Assembly (NCBI RefSeq): GCF_007991175.1
Contig: NZ_BJXV01000004.1
Coordinates: 124,001 to 188,000 of the forward strand
From: Halovibrio variabilis
GTDB lineage: Bacteria; Pseudomonadota; Gammaproteobacteria; Pseudomonadales; Halomonadaceae
Direction: 5' to 3'
Length of the DNA stretch: 64,000 nucleotides
Under the pieces are notes generated by a model. That model was given only the letters and a program-made list of their open reading frames with translations. It did not search any database and was not told the origin of the DNA. Each line of letters begins with the position of its first letter. The stretch's first letter is position 1. The translations under genes were made by a program, and so were the position numbers. This document shows positions 45,217 through 53,891 of the stretch, piece after piece.

Positions 45217-46284
45217 ATGCCAAACACCCATCAAGGCATCCGCGGACCCGCTATTTTCTTGGCCCAGTTTATCGGCGACGAAGCACCTTTCGACACCCTC
45301 GACGGTATCGCCCGCTGGGCGGCCGAGCAGGGCTATAAAGCCATTCAGCTACCCACTGTGGATAGTCGTTTTATCGACCTACACCGGGCCGCTGAAAGCC
45401 AGGCTTACTGCGATGAGCTAAACGCCCGCTGTAAACAAGCTGGCGTTGTGATCAGCGAACTCTCTACCCACTTGCAGGGCCAGTTGGTCGCTGTGCATCC
45501 CGCCTGTGACGACTTATTTGATGATTTCGCGCCCGCCGAGCTTCACGGCAACCCCCAAGCGCGCACCGATTGGGCCATTGAGCAGCTCATGCTGGCTGCA
45601 AAAGCGAGCCAACGGTTGGGATTAACTGCCCACGCAACGTTTTCCGGGGCGCTGCTATGGCCTTTTTTTTACCCCTGGCCGCAACGGCCCGTAGGCCTAA
45701 TCGAAGAAGGATTTAACGAGCTGGCCCGGCGCTGGCGGCCGATCTTGGAGGCCTTTGACGAAGCAGGCGTTGATCTGTGCTTTGAGATTCACCCTGGCGA
45801 GGATCTTCATGACGGTGCCTCTTTCGAGCGTTTTCTCGCCGCGGTAGACAACCATCCACGGGCGAAAATTCTTTTTGATCCCAGCCACTTGCTGCTCCAG
45901 CAGCTGGATTATCTCGATTTTATCGATCGCTACCATGAGCGTATCGGCATGTTCCACGTTAAAGACGCTGAATTTAACCCCAATGGTCGCAGCGGTGTTT
46001 ATGGCGGCTACCAAGGCTGGGTAGAACGCCCCGGCCGCTTCCGTTCGTTAGGCGATGGGCAGGTGGATTTCAGCGGGATTTTTAGCCGCCTGACCCAATA
46101 CGGGTTTGATGGCTGGGCGGTGCTTGAGTGGGAGTGCTGCATTAAAGACGCCGCCCAAGGCGCTGCAGAGGGCGCGCCTTTCATCGAGGCACACCTGATT
46201 CAACCCGCCGGTCGCGCCTTTGACGATTTCGCCGGTGTTAGAACCAGTGTTTCCCGTAACCGCCGAATTCTCGGCCTTCCTTAA
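45217..46284 (+). CDS. Sugar phosphate isomerase/epimerase (TIM barrel)
   Basis: A 355-residue cytosolic xylose-isomerase-like TIM barrel starting at ATG 45217 with GGAG before it (an upstream in-frame start lies inside the Gfo gene). Likely metal ligands: Glu in LCFEIHPGED, Asp in ILFDPSHLLLQQ, His in MFHVKDAEFNP and Glu in WAVLEWECC. The order matches YcjR-like keto-sugar epimerases/isomerases that act with Gfo/Idh/MocA enzymes. It follows the oxidoreductase by two bases. Its exact sugar is unknown. Confidence 0.85.
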   Translation: MPNTHQGIRGPAIFLAQFIGDEAPFDTLDGIARWAAEQGYKAIQLPTVDSRFIDLHRAAESQAYCDELNARCKQAGVVISELSTHLQGQLVAVHPACDDLFDDFAPAELHGNPQARTDWAIEQLMLAAKASQRLGLTAHATFSGALLWPFFYPWPQRPVGLIEEGFNELARRWRPILEAFDEAGVDLCFEIHPGEDLHDGASFERFLAAVDNHPRAKILFDPSHLLLQQLDYLDFIDRYHERIGMFHVKDAEFNPNGRSGVYGGYQGWVERPGRFRSLGDGQVDFSGIFSRLTQYGFDGWAVLEWECCIKDAAQGAAEGAPFIEAHLIQPAGRAFDDFAGVRTSVSRNRRILGLP

Positions 46285-46341
46285 CACCGTTAACTCAACG
46301 GACGTTTGCCACGCGACACAACCACAACAAAGGATCTCGTC

Positions 46342-47580
46342 ATGGCTATGATACGCACTCGACTCAGCATCATGATGTTCTTGCAGTTCTTTATCTGGGG
46401 CGGCTGGTTTGTCACCCTGGGCACCTTCCTGGCCAATAACCTTAGCGCCAGCGGTGGCCAGATTGGCATGGCCTTCTCCACCCAATCTTGGGGCGCGATT
46501 ATTGCCCCTTTTATTATTGGTTTGATCGCTGATCGTTATTTTAACGCCGAACGTATTCTCGCTGTGCTCCACTTGGCGGGCGCAGCGCTGATGTACGGCC
46601 TCTATATGGCCAGCGATTTCAGTACGTTTTACCCGCTGGTGCTGATGTACATGATTGTCTATATGCCCACCTTGGCGTTGGTTAACTCGGTCTCTTTCCG
46701 CCAAATGAGCGACCCAGGCCAGGAGTTTGCCAAAATTCGCGTGTGGGGAACCATTGGCTGGATAATTGCGGGGCTGGGGATCAGCTACTTATTCGCCTGG
46801 GACTCATCCCAAGGCATTGCTGACGGCATGCTGCGCAACACCTTCCTGATGTGCGCTATCGCGTCATTGGCTCTTGGACTGTATAGCTTTAGCCTGCCGG
46901 CTACGCCGCCGAAAGCAGATGGCCCGATGGGCTTAAAAGAAGTGTTAGGGTTAGATGCGTTGGCTCTGCTGAAGGATCGCAACTACGCCATCTTCTTTAT
47001 CGCCTCTATCCTGATCTGTATTCCGCTGGCGTTTTATTACCAAAACGCCAACCCCTTCCTAGCCGAGATCGGCGTTGCCAATCCTACCGGCAAAATGACT
47101 CTGGGTCAGGTATCGGAAGTGCTGTTTATGCTGCTGCTACCGGTCTTTATTCACCGCTTTGGTATCAAGAAAACCTTACTGATCGGTATGTTGGCCTGGG
47201 CGCTGCGCTATGCGCTGTTTGCGTTCGGTAACGCCGATGAGATGGTGTTTATGCTCTTGATCGGCATTGCCCTGCACGGGGTGTGCTACGACTTCTTCTT
47301 CGTGACCGGGCAGATCTACACCGATGCCCGCGCGGGAGAGAAATTCAAAAGCTCTGCCCAGGGCATGATCACACTGGCCACTTACGGGGTAGGCATGCTG
47401 ATAGGCTTCTGGGTCGCCGGTCATATTACCGACCACTTCTCCACCAACGGTGCCCACGACTGGCAAGGCATCTGGATGTTCCCTGCGGCATTTGCTATCG
47501 CGGTGCTGGCACTGTTCTTTCTCACCTTTAAAAACGATAAAGCGGCAGCCCCCACACCCAACCAATCCGTAAAGGTATAG
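46342..47580 (+). CDS. MFS permease, nucleoside:proton symporter (NupG)-like
   Basis: A 412-residue carrier with 12 membrane segments. IMMFLQFFIWGGWFVTLGTFLA, the loop IRVWGTIGWIIAG, and HGVCYDFFFVTGQIYTDA are typical of the NupG/XapB-like branch, whose bacterial members near Gfo/Idh/MocA genes import sugars or glycosides rather than nucleosides. The start at 46342 has AAAGGAT upstream. It ends the plus-strand operon and probably imports the product of the periplasmic enzymes encoded at 47.6-52.7 kb. Confidence 0.86.
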   Translation: MAMIRTRLSIMMFLQFFIWGGWFVTLGTFLANNLSASGGQIGMAFSTQSWGAIIAPFIIGLIADRYFNAERILAVLHLAGAALMYGLYMASDFSTFYPLVLMYMIVYMPTLALVNSVSFRQMSDPGQEFAKIRVWGTIGWIIAGLGISYLFAWDSSQGIADGMLRNTFLMCAIASLALGLYSFSLPATPPKADGPMGLKEVLGLDALALLKDRNYAIFFIASILICIPLAFYYQNANPFLAEIGVANPTGKMTLGQVSEVLFMLLLPVFIHRFGIKKTLLIGMLAWALRYALFAFGNADEMVFMLLIGIALHGVCYDFFFVTGQIYTDARAGEKFKSSAQGMITLATYGVGMLIGFWVAGHITDHFSTNGAHDWQGIWMFPAAFAIAVLALFFLTFKNDKAAAPTPNQSVKV

Positions 47581-47585
47581 CGTAA

Positions 47586-47629
47586 AAGCCCAGCCCGCCG
47601 ATGCTGACTAGCATCAGGGGGCTGGGCTT
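47586..47629. terminator. Bidirectional terminator between the two glycoside operons
   Basis: Outer stem AAGCCCAGCCC / GGGCTGGGCTT (11 pairs) encloses a second perfect hairpin GATGCT-GACT-AGCATC. On the minus strand the stem is followed by TTTTACG. It lies in the 78-base gap where the two operons converge. Confidence 0.75.
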
Positions 47630-47658
47630 ACTCACTTAGCTTACTTATAAACGCCCTG

Positions 47659-48474
47659 CTATAGCTCTCTTACCCAGATATTGCGAAAGCTAACGTCCGC
47701 ATCGTGATCCTGCAGATAAATGGGCGCGCAGCCATGGGCTTCGTCGTAACTGGGCTCACCTATCCACTCGGTGGTGCCTTGCACTTCAGCATGATGCTGA
47801 ACCACGACACCGTTATGCAGCACGGTGATGTAGGCGGGTGATTCAAGGGTACCCTCATCATCAAAACGCGGTGCGGTGTAGAGGATGTTGTAACTCTGCC
47901 ACTCACCGGGCGGGCGCGATGCGTTAACCAGCGGGATATGCTGTTTATAGATGGAAGCGGCCTGGCCGTTGGGATAGGTTGAGTTGTCGTAGGAGTCCAG
48001 CACTTGGACTTCATAGCGTTCCTGCAGAAAGACGCCGCTATTGCCTCGGTCTTGGCCCTCCATGCCATCGATATCAGACGGTGCTCGCCACTCAAAGTAG
48101 AGCTGCACATCACAGAAATCCTGGCGGGTGCGAATGCCTCCCGCGCCACGGTTCACCGTCATGGCACCATCTTCCACGTGCCACTCGGCTGCCCCGCCTT
48201 CTTCGGCTTCCCAGGCGCTCAAGTCGATGCCATCGAATAGCACAATGGCATCCGAGGGAGCACCAACCTCAGGCACCGAAACCGAAGGGGGCACGGGTTC
48301 CCACACTTCAGTTTTGGCGGCTTGTTGTTCGGGGGTCAGCGATTTCTCCGAGCCGCCCTCCTGAGCGGCGCTTTCGAAGGCTAACAGACTGCCGCAGGCC
48401 AATAAGCAGAGTGCCTGGGCATAGCTCTGAGAATAGCAGCGTGGATTTGTAGCCTGGGTGTATTGATTGTTCAT
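47659..48474 (-). CDS. Exported DUF1080 (3-keto-disaccharide hydrolase-like) protein
   Basis: A 271-residue exported protein from ATG 48474 (GGAGAG upstream). The signal region (ALCLLACGSLLAFESAAQ) contains LLACG, so it may be a lipoprotein, or be cut after SAA. The mature domain has IVLFDGIDLSAWE, WHVEDGAMTVNRGAGGIRT, DVQLYFEWRAP, NSGVFLQERYEVQVLDSY and DHDADVSFRNIWVREL, the DUF1080 concanavalin-like fold. Members cleave 3-keto-glycosides made by FAD-dependent glycoside 3-dehydrogenases. It is the last gene of the operon; the GMC dehydrogenase two genes upstream would supply its substrate. Confidence 0.85.
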   Translation of the reverse strand: MNNQYTQATNPRCYSQSYAQALCLLACGSLLAFESAAQEGGSEKSLTPEQQAAKTEVWEPVPPSVSVPEVGAPSDAIVLFDGIDLSAWEAEEGGAAEWHVEDGAMTVNRGAGGIRTRQDFCDVQLYFEWRAPSDIDGMEGQDRGNSGVFLQERYEVQVLDSYDNSTYPNGQAASIYKQHIPLVNASRPPGEWQSYNILYTAPRFDDEGTLESPAYITVLHNGVVVQHHAEVQGTTEWIGEPSYDEAHGCAPIYLQDHDADVSFRNIWVREL

Positions 48475-48491
48475 CAATGCTCTCCGCTGAA

Positions 48492-49151
48492 TTAGGTTGC
48501 CCAAGCAGGCTCGCCGTTATAAGGGGCGCAGCCATCATAACGGCCTGGCACCGCTTCGTAGCGTAGGACTTCCGTCGCGCCAACTTCTGAGGTGAAGAAG
48601 CCAAACAGCGTTAGCTGCTTCATCATGGTGAAGTAGTGTGGAAGCGCTTCTTCGCTATCCGCATGCTCCTGGGATGACTGGTTTTCCGCCGTTTGATTTT
48701 GCGCGGTCTGTGTCTCTGCGGTCAGTGCCTCAGCAGGGGTTGGCTGCTCTCTGCGGGCCTGCTGCTGAGCGTGCGCCATCGCTTCACGATCCAACTCGGT
48801 TATTAGCTCTAATCGCTGTTCACCACTTAACGCCATAAAATCAAGTTGGTAAGAAGCTCGGCTGCGCGCTTCAAGCTGCGCTAAACCAAAATAGAACACC
48901 TCTCTTTCGGAGGGCGTATAGCAGTCGCTGACGAACAGGGCCATAAACACCCCGACGCCAGCATCTTTTGCGCCTGGGGTGTCGGTTCTTGGCAGAATCG
49001 TTTCGGCAAGTTCGTCCAGCCGCTCCACATCCTGACTGCTAAAGGGTTGGCTTGTCTGGCCAGCATCGCTAAAGGCAAAGAGGGACTTGCCCCCGATCAT
49101 CGCGGTACCGGTCGTCAGAGCGATGAGTTTGAGTAATTCGCGACGGTTCAT
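48492..49151 (-). CDS. Gluconate 2-dehydrogenase subunit 3-family protein (small subunit of the GMC dehydrogenase)
   Basis: A 219-residue exported partner of the GMC enzyme. ATG 49151 overlaps the GMC stop (ATGA). The N-terminus MNRRELLKLIALTTGTAMIG is a twin-arginine signal. VERLDELAETILPRTDTPGAKDAGVGVFM and the C-terminal YFTMMKQLTLFGFFTSEVGATEVLRYEAVPGRYDGC are the family signatures. A low-complexity Gln/Ala/Thr/Glu stretch (~residues 140-185) is unusual for the family. In related enzymes this subunit carries the flavoprotein through the Tat system as a folded complex; electrons would then pass to a cytochrome not encoded here. Confidence 0.88.
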   Translation of the reverse strand: MNRRELLKLIALTTGTAMIGGKSLFAFSDAGQTSQPFSSQDVERLDELAETILPRTDTPGAKDAGVGVFMALFVSDCYTPSEREVFYFGLAQLEARSRASYQLDFMALSGEQRLELITELDREAMAHAQQQARREQPTPAEALTAETQTAQNQTAENQSSQEHADSEEALPHYFTMMKQLTLFGFFTSEVGATEVLRYEAVPGRYDGCAPYNGEPAWAT

Positions 49152-50836
49152 GACAGGTTCCCCCGTTTCAGCGCTTCCACGGCATACTCCACCGCTCGAG
49201 CGGTCAGCGCCATGTAGGTCAAAGAAGGATTTACACAGGAAGATGACGTCATGCAGGCGCCATCCGTCACGAAAACATTGGGCGCGTCCCACACCTGGTT
49301 GTGGCTATTGAGCACGGACGTTTTCGGGTCACGGCCCATCCGTGCAGTCCCCATTTCATGGATCCCCATGCCCGGGGCGTAATCGCCTACGTCGCCTTTA
49401 ACATTTTTTCCCCCAGCGGCTTCAAGCAAATCGACCGCATCCTGAACCATGTCCCGACGCATATCGTACTCGTTCTGCTTGAGTTCAACGTTGATCGACA
49501 GCACCGGCAGCCCCCATTTATCGCGAACGCTGTGATCCAGAGAAATACGGTTATCGTGGTCAGGCAGCATTTCGCCGAAGCCCGTCATACCGATTCTCCA
49601 ACCGCCTGGCTGGCTAAGTCCTTGCTTTAAATCAGCGCCAACATTGAGCTCAGCAATTTCCCGATCCCAGCCCTGACGGCTCGCCGCGCCTTGATAACCA
49701 AAGCCGCGTACATAGTTTCGCTGCTCATCGCCTACGTTGCGAAAGCGAGGAATGTAAAAGCCCGCAGGACGGCGTCCGAAGTAGTATTTGTCGAGATAGC
49801 CTTCCACATCTCCGCTCGCGCCACAGCGGAAGTGATGATCCATCACATTGTGACCCAGCTCGCCACTGCTACTGCCCAAGCCGCCTTCCCAAACATCGGT
49901 GGCGGAGTTCATCAAAATCCAGGTGGTATTGAAGGTCGAGGCGTTGAGAAACACCACATCGGCGGTGTACTCGTGGGTTTCATGGGTTTCGGCATCAATC
50001 ACCTCAACGCCTCGCGCTCGCTGGCGGTCTTTGTCATACAGTACTTGGCTGACAATCGAGAATGGCCGCAGGGTTAAATTGCCAGTGGCCACCGCTGCAG
50101 GCAGCGTGGCGGACTGGGTACTGAAGTAGGCACCGTATGGGCAGCCCAACCAGCATTTATTGCGGTATTGGCAGTTGACTCTGTTTTGCTCCGGCTTTGG
50201 CTGGGTAATATTGGCCACCCGACTATGGATAAGATGACGCTGGCCACCAAACGCCTCTTTAATGCGCTTGGCGGCATCTTCTTCCACGCAGTTAAGCGGT
50301 ATCGGCGGCAGAAACTCGCCATCAGGCAGAATATCCAGCCCTTCCTGGGTGCCCGCGATACCGGCAAAACGCTCCACATAGTCATACCACGGCGCTATAT
50401 CTTCGTAGCGAATCGGCCAGTCAATAGCGATGCCTTCACGCTGGTTGGCCTCAAAATCCGTAGGGCTAAGCCGGTAGCTTTGCCGCCCCCACAGCAGTGA
50501 TCGCCCGCCTACATGATAGCCACGAAACCAGTCAAAGCGCTTCTCTTCTACATAGGGATTGGCCTGTTCATCCGCCCACATGCCCATGGTGGCTTCATTA
50601 AGGGGGTAGTCGCGTTTGAGTACCGGAAACTTGGCAATCATCTCTTGGGTTGGCTCGTTGCGGTGGGGATAATCCCAAGCCTCTTTGTCGGCATTGTGAT
50701 AATCCTTCACGTGCTCAATATTGCGCCCTCGCTCAAGCAGTAAAACCTTTAAGCCTTTCTCGGTGAGTTCTTTAGCGGCCCAACCGCCGCTAATGCCTGA
50801 GCCAACCACGATGGCATCGTAGTGATTATCTGGCAT
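49148..50836 (-). CDS. GMC-family FAD dehydrogenase, probable glycoside 3-dehydrogenase catalytic subunit
   Basis: A 562-residue flavoprotein. ATG 50836 has AGGA eight bases before it; an in-frame ATG at 50851 is possible. FAD-binding stretch DAIVVGSGISGGWAAKELT, then GRSLLWGRQSYRLS and C-terminal MGTARMG plus SSCVNPSLTYMALTARAV, which holds the catalytic Asn. Cysteines in CQYRNKCWLGCPYGAYFS may bind an iron-sulfur cluster, as in three-subunit glucoside 3-dehydrogenases. It has no signal of its own; export with the Tat-bearing subunit 3 is inferred. It would oxidise C3 of a sugar unit to a ketone. Confidence 0.9.
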   Translation of the reverse strand: MPDNHYDAIVVGSGISGGWAAKELTEKGLKVLLLERGRNIEHVKDYHNADKEAWDYPHRNEPTQEMIAKFPVLKRDYPLNEATMGMWADEQANPYVEEKRFDWFRGYHVGGRSLLWGRQSYRLSPTDFEANQREGIAIDWPIRYEDIAPWYDYVERFAGIAGTQEGLDILPDGEFLPPIPLNCVEEDAAKRIKEAFGGQRHLIHSRVANITQPKPEQNRVNCQYRNKCWLGCPYGAYFSTQSATLPAAVATGNLTLRPFSIVSQVLYDKDRQRARGVEVIDAETHETHEYTADVVFLNASTFNTTWILMNSATDVWEGGLGSSSGELGHNVMDHHFRCGASGDVEGYLDKYYFGRRPAGFYIPRFRNVGDEQRNYVRGFGYQGAASRQGWDREIAELNVGADLKQGLSQPGGWRIGMTGFGEMLPDHDNRISLDHSVRDKWGLPVLSINVELKQNEYDMRRDMVQDAVDLLEAAGGKNVKGDVGDYAPGMGIHEMGTARMGRDPKTSVLNSHNQVWDAPNVFVTDGACMTSSSCVNPSLTYMALTARAVEYAVEALKRGNLS

Positions 50837-50872
50837 GGTCATCTTCCTCATTGTGTTGTTGTTCGAGTCGAA

Positions 50873-51772
50873 TCACACATCGCAGAGCTGAATAGCCGCC
50901 TGGAGTGATTCTATTTTTGCTTGTTGGTTAGTCCGGTCAGGGAGAAATTCCTGGGCGATATAGCCCTTAAAGCCGGTATCTCGAATAGCGCGACAGATCG
51001 CGGGGTAGTTGAGCTCCTGGGTGTTGTCTATTTCATGCCGCCCCGGCACACCGGCAGTATGGTAATGGTCGAAAAAGTGATGGTTTTCGCGGATAGTGCG
51101 AATGACATCGCCTTCACTAATCTGCATGTGATAGATGTCGTAGAGCAGCTTGAAGTTGGGCGAATCGAGACGACGGCAAAGCTCAATCCCCCAGGCAGAA
51201 TTGTCGCAAAGGTAGTCGGGGTGGTCGATTTTGCTGTTGAACAGTTCCATCTGTAGCACCACGCCTTTTGCCTCAGCATGGGCGATCACCTGCTTTAAGC
51301 CTGCTTCAGCATTTTGCAAACCCTGTTCAGGGCTCATGCCCCGAGCATTGCCGCTAAAGCAGATGAGATTGGTGTAACCCACTTGGCTGACCAAATCGAT
51401 ATGGTTGAGGTATCGCTCAACCAGCTCGGCATGAAAGCGGGCATCACCCCAGCCATCTTCAAGACTCAACTCGGCGCCATTGCACATTGAGGAGTCGAGC
51501 CCATAGCGCTGAAGCACAGGCCACTCTTCGGGCCCCACCAGATCAATCGCTTTAATGCCCAACTCAGTTGAAAGCTGGCAAAGCTCTTCCAGAGACAGAA
51601 AATCAAATGTCCAGCGGGCGACCGAATGCTGGATATTGCCTTTTAAAGCCCGCTGAGCAGACGTGTCGTCAGCTAAAGCTTTAGGCCCAAGATGCGGGAG
51701 CGCAGCCAGGCCGATAGCACCGGTAACGGAGTGGCGCAGCAGGCTACGCCGGTCAATAAGGTAGCGCTTCAT
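50873..51772 (-). CDS. Tat-exported hydroxypyruvate isomerase-like TIM-barrel protein
   Basis: A 299-residue protein with an unmistakable twin-arginine signal (DRRSLLRHSVTGAIGLAAL) followed by a xylose-isomerase-like barrel. Possible metal ligands: Glu in VLQMELFNSK, Asp-His in LLYDIYHMQI, His in DHYHTAGVPGRHEID and Glu in AQEFLPDR; the GRHEI loop is typical of Hyi-like proteins. GAGGA precedes the ATG. Export is odd for an isomerase of sugar acids and suggests it acts on a keto-sugar in the periplasm beside the GMC and DUF1080 enzymes. Confidence 0.85.
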   Translation of the reverse strand: MKRYLIDRRSLLRHSVTGAIGLAALPHLGPKALADDTSAQRALKGNIQHSVARWTFDFLSLEELCQLSTELGIKAIDLVGPEEWPVLQRYGLDSSMCNGAELSLEDGWGDARFHAELVERYLNHIDLVSQVGYTNLICFSGNARGMSPEQGLQNAEAGLKQVIAHAEAKGVVLQMELFNSKIDHPDYLCDNSAWGIELCRRLDSPNFKLLYDIYHMQISEGDVIRTIRENHHFFDHYHTAGVPGRHEIDNTQELNYPAICRAIRDTGFKGYIAQEFLPDRTNQQAKIESLQAAIQLCDV

Positions 51773-51819
51773 AAAGCATCCTCGCGTTTGTCATCTAAAT
51801 GAGATGGCCTAGGCGTGCA

Positions 51820-52707
51820 TTACTCTGCTCGAAGCGCTGCCAGTTTTTCCTTTAAGAAGCTGTTTCCCTGGGTAATCACCGCTTCAGCGTCTAGCGGCAT
51901 ATCGTGTTCGATGATGTACCACTCAACATCTATAGCCTCAATGGCGGGCAGTATTGCATCCCAATCCAGCACGCCTTCCCCAAGCGTGGCAAAACCACCC
52001 TCATCTTCGGCGGTGCCTTTTGGTGCGTTATCTTTGGCGTGCACGGCAAACAGTTGCCCATCGAAACGTGTTACGTATTCGACCGGGTCAAACCCTCCCC
52101 GCGCTACCCAGGCGATATCCAACTCCGCTAACAAGTCAGAGCCAGCCACATCAAACAGGTGCTCTAGGGCGGTTTTATCGCCATACACTTCCATTTCAAA
52201 ATCATGGTTGTGGTATGCCAACCGGAAGCCTTCGGCATCTAGCTCAGCGGCAATCTCACCGAGTTCTTCACCCAGTGCCTGCCAGCCTTCTGCATCGTCA
52301 GGGCGTGCATCCTCGGCTAAATAAGGCATCGTTAAGGTGTCGTTACCTACCGCCTGGTTAAAGGCCACCGTTTCGTCTAAACGATTGCGCAGGTCGTCCA
52401 ATTGCACATGGCTTGAGATCACCTCAAGCGCGTGCTCTTCTAACAACGCATTGAGTTCTTTGGCACTCACCTGCTGGGTGCCCACGGTTTCAATCGCCGA
52501 AATGCCTGCCCTGTTTACGGCGGCTAACTGCTCCTCCAAAGTGCCAAAATCACGCAGCGTATACATTTGAACGGCAATGGGAAGTTCTGAAGCATTGGTT
52601 GTTTGCGCTTGAGCAGCGCTTGCGGTATTTAAGGTTGATAGCGCCAGTGCACCGACAGCCAGTAGTGCCCTGGAACCCAAAGGGTAGGTCCGTAGCGGGG
52701 TATCCAT
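51820..52707 (-). CDS. Exported sugar isomerase/epimerase, first gene of the glycoside operon
   Basis: A 295-residue protein from ATG 52707 (GAGG upstream; a GTG six bases earlier is possible). Signal peptide RALLAVGALALSTLNTASAAQAQ, then a xylose-isomerase-like barrel: IAVQMYTLRDFGTLEEQL, LAYHNHDFEME, LLAELDIAWVARGG, LFAVHAKDNA and WYIIEHDMPLD supply the usual His/Glu/Asp metal sites. Such barrels with AP-endonuclease-2 fold often sit with GMC dehydrogenases and DUF1080 proteins. The LacI-type operator at 52759 lies 52 bases before its start. Confidence 0.86.
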   Translation of the reverse strand: MDTPLRTYPLGSRALLAVGALALSTLNTASAAQAQTTNASELPIAVQMYTLRDFGTLEEQLAAVNRAGISAIETVGTQQVSAKELNALLEEHALEVISSHVQLDDLRNRLDETVAFNQAVGNDTLTMPYLAEDARPDDAEGWQALGEELGEIAAELDAEGFRLAYHNHDFEMEVYGDKTALEHLFDVAGSDLLAELDIAWVARGGFDPVEYVTRFDGQLFAVHAKDNAPKGTAEDEGGFATLGEGVLDWDAILPAIEAIDVEWYIIEHDMPLDAEAVITQGNSFLKEKLAALRAE

Positions 52708-53030
52708 ATCCACCTCATTGTTGTTTGATTGTTATAGGTCATAAAAGCGCCGACGTAAAAATGTAATCGGTTACATTTGTTTAGATCATCACGCTCAAAC
52801 ATGCAAGCACAGGCCTATTTGTTAAGCCTAAATAACTTGAAAATAGCGCTTTTAAAACGCCAATAAAGTGGCAAATAATTGATTAAGAAAGTTTAAATAT
52901 TCTAAAAAAACCTGTAAACTTTAGTATAAGATATTTCAACAACGCGGCAAAATCGGTAGTACCTGCGTCATTCTACAGCCAGCCAAACTGATACAATGAC
53001 AATCTTTGCCATCTACCAACGGACATCAAC
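52708..53030. other. Divergent promoter region with LacI operator
   Basis: 323 bases, AT-rich between 52830 and 52940. On the minus strand a weak promoter can be read (TTGAGC, 17 bases, TGTAAC) whose -10 falls in the operator at 52759-52778. No gene was seen. Confidence 0.5.
52759..52778. promoter_or_regulatory. Second LacI-family operator
   Basis: AAATGTAATCGGTTACATTT, symmetrical except for one pair next to the centre, shares ATGTAA..CGGTTACAT with the operator at 43972. It covers the predicted -10 of the minus-strand glycoside operon. Confidence 0.78.
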
Positions 53031-53891
53031 GTGCCACTACGCGACCTGCTGCTCGGCCTGTTTGTGATCGCCATTTGGGCGCTGAATATTATTGTTATCA
53101 AGGTCGGTGTGGCGGAGCTGCCGCCGCTTATGATGACCACGCTGCGCTTTATGCTGGTCGCTGCATTGCTGGTGCCCTTCTACCCGGTGGCGCGGGCGCA
53201 GCTGCCATTTTTGCTGCTGTTATCGGTCACCTTTGGCAGCCTGCACTTCGCGCTGCTGTTTATCGGTTTGGGGCAGGCTGAAGCAGGCACGGGGGCAATA
53301 CTGGTTCAGATGGGCACGCCCTTTGCCACGCTGTTGGCGGTGATATTTTTAAAAGAAAAACTGGGGCCAAAACGCATTGCGGGGCTGCTGCTCTCTTTTG
53401 CCGGGGTCGTCGTGCTGGCCGGAGGGCCAACGCTGCCCTCGCCGCTACCGCTGACGATTCTGTTGTGTAGCGCCATGGGCTGGGCGGTTTCCCAGCTATT
53501 GATCAAGCGCGGCCCGCCCCTTGCGCCGATGGCGCTGGCAGGCTGGATGGCACTGTTTGCGGTGCCTCAGGTAGCGCTGGGTTCATGGCTATTTGAAAGC
53601 GGTCAGTGGCAGGCAATACAGCAGGCAAGTTGGCTGGGCTGGGGAGCAGTGCTCTACACCGCGGTGATGTCGTCGATTGTTGCTTACGGGATTTGGTACG
53701 CGCTGTTGCGCCGTCACCCGGTTAATCGCGTGGTGCCCATGACGCTACTGGTACCGGTATTGGCGGTCGGCCTCGGCGCGCTGTTAATGGGCGACAGTCT
53801 CGGCTTTCATAAACTGATGGGCGGCGGCTTAGTGATCGCGGGCATTGCCCTGATTGTGATCAAGTTTCGCCGCCGCCCTCGCGCCGTTTAA
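53031..53891 (+). CDS. EamA-family transporter
   Basis: A 286-residue membrane protein starting at GTG 53031 (GGA eight bases before). Ten hydrophobic segments in two EamA repeats: LLGLFVIAIWALNIIVIKVG, LPPLMMTTLRFMLVAALLV, FLKEKLGPKRIAGLLLSFAGV; the second repeat ends VPVLAVGLGALLMGD. It resembles YtfF/RarD-like amino-acid or metabolite exporters, but the substrate is unknown. It ends four bases inside the convergent DUF192 gene. Confidence 0.87.
   Translation: MPLRDLLLGLFVIAIWALNIIVIKVGVAELPPLMMTTLRFMLVAALLVPFYPVARAQLPFLLLLSVTFGSLHFALLFIGLGQAEAGTGAILVQMGTPFATLLAVIFLKEKLGPKRIAGLLLSFAGVVVLAGGPTLPSPLPLTILLCSAMGWAVSQLLIKRGPPLAPMALAGWMALFAVPQVALGSWLFESGQWQAIQQASWLGWGAVLYTAVMSSIVAYGIWYALLRRHPVNRVVPMTLLVPVLAVGLGALLMGDSLGFHKLMGGGLVIAGIALIVIKFRRRPRAV

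Noticed and set aside
46048..46704. 218-codon minus-strand frame across the isomerase-MFS junction
   Set aside because: It lies antisense to two well-identified genes and has low-complexity His/Gln composition without motifs.
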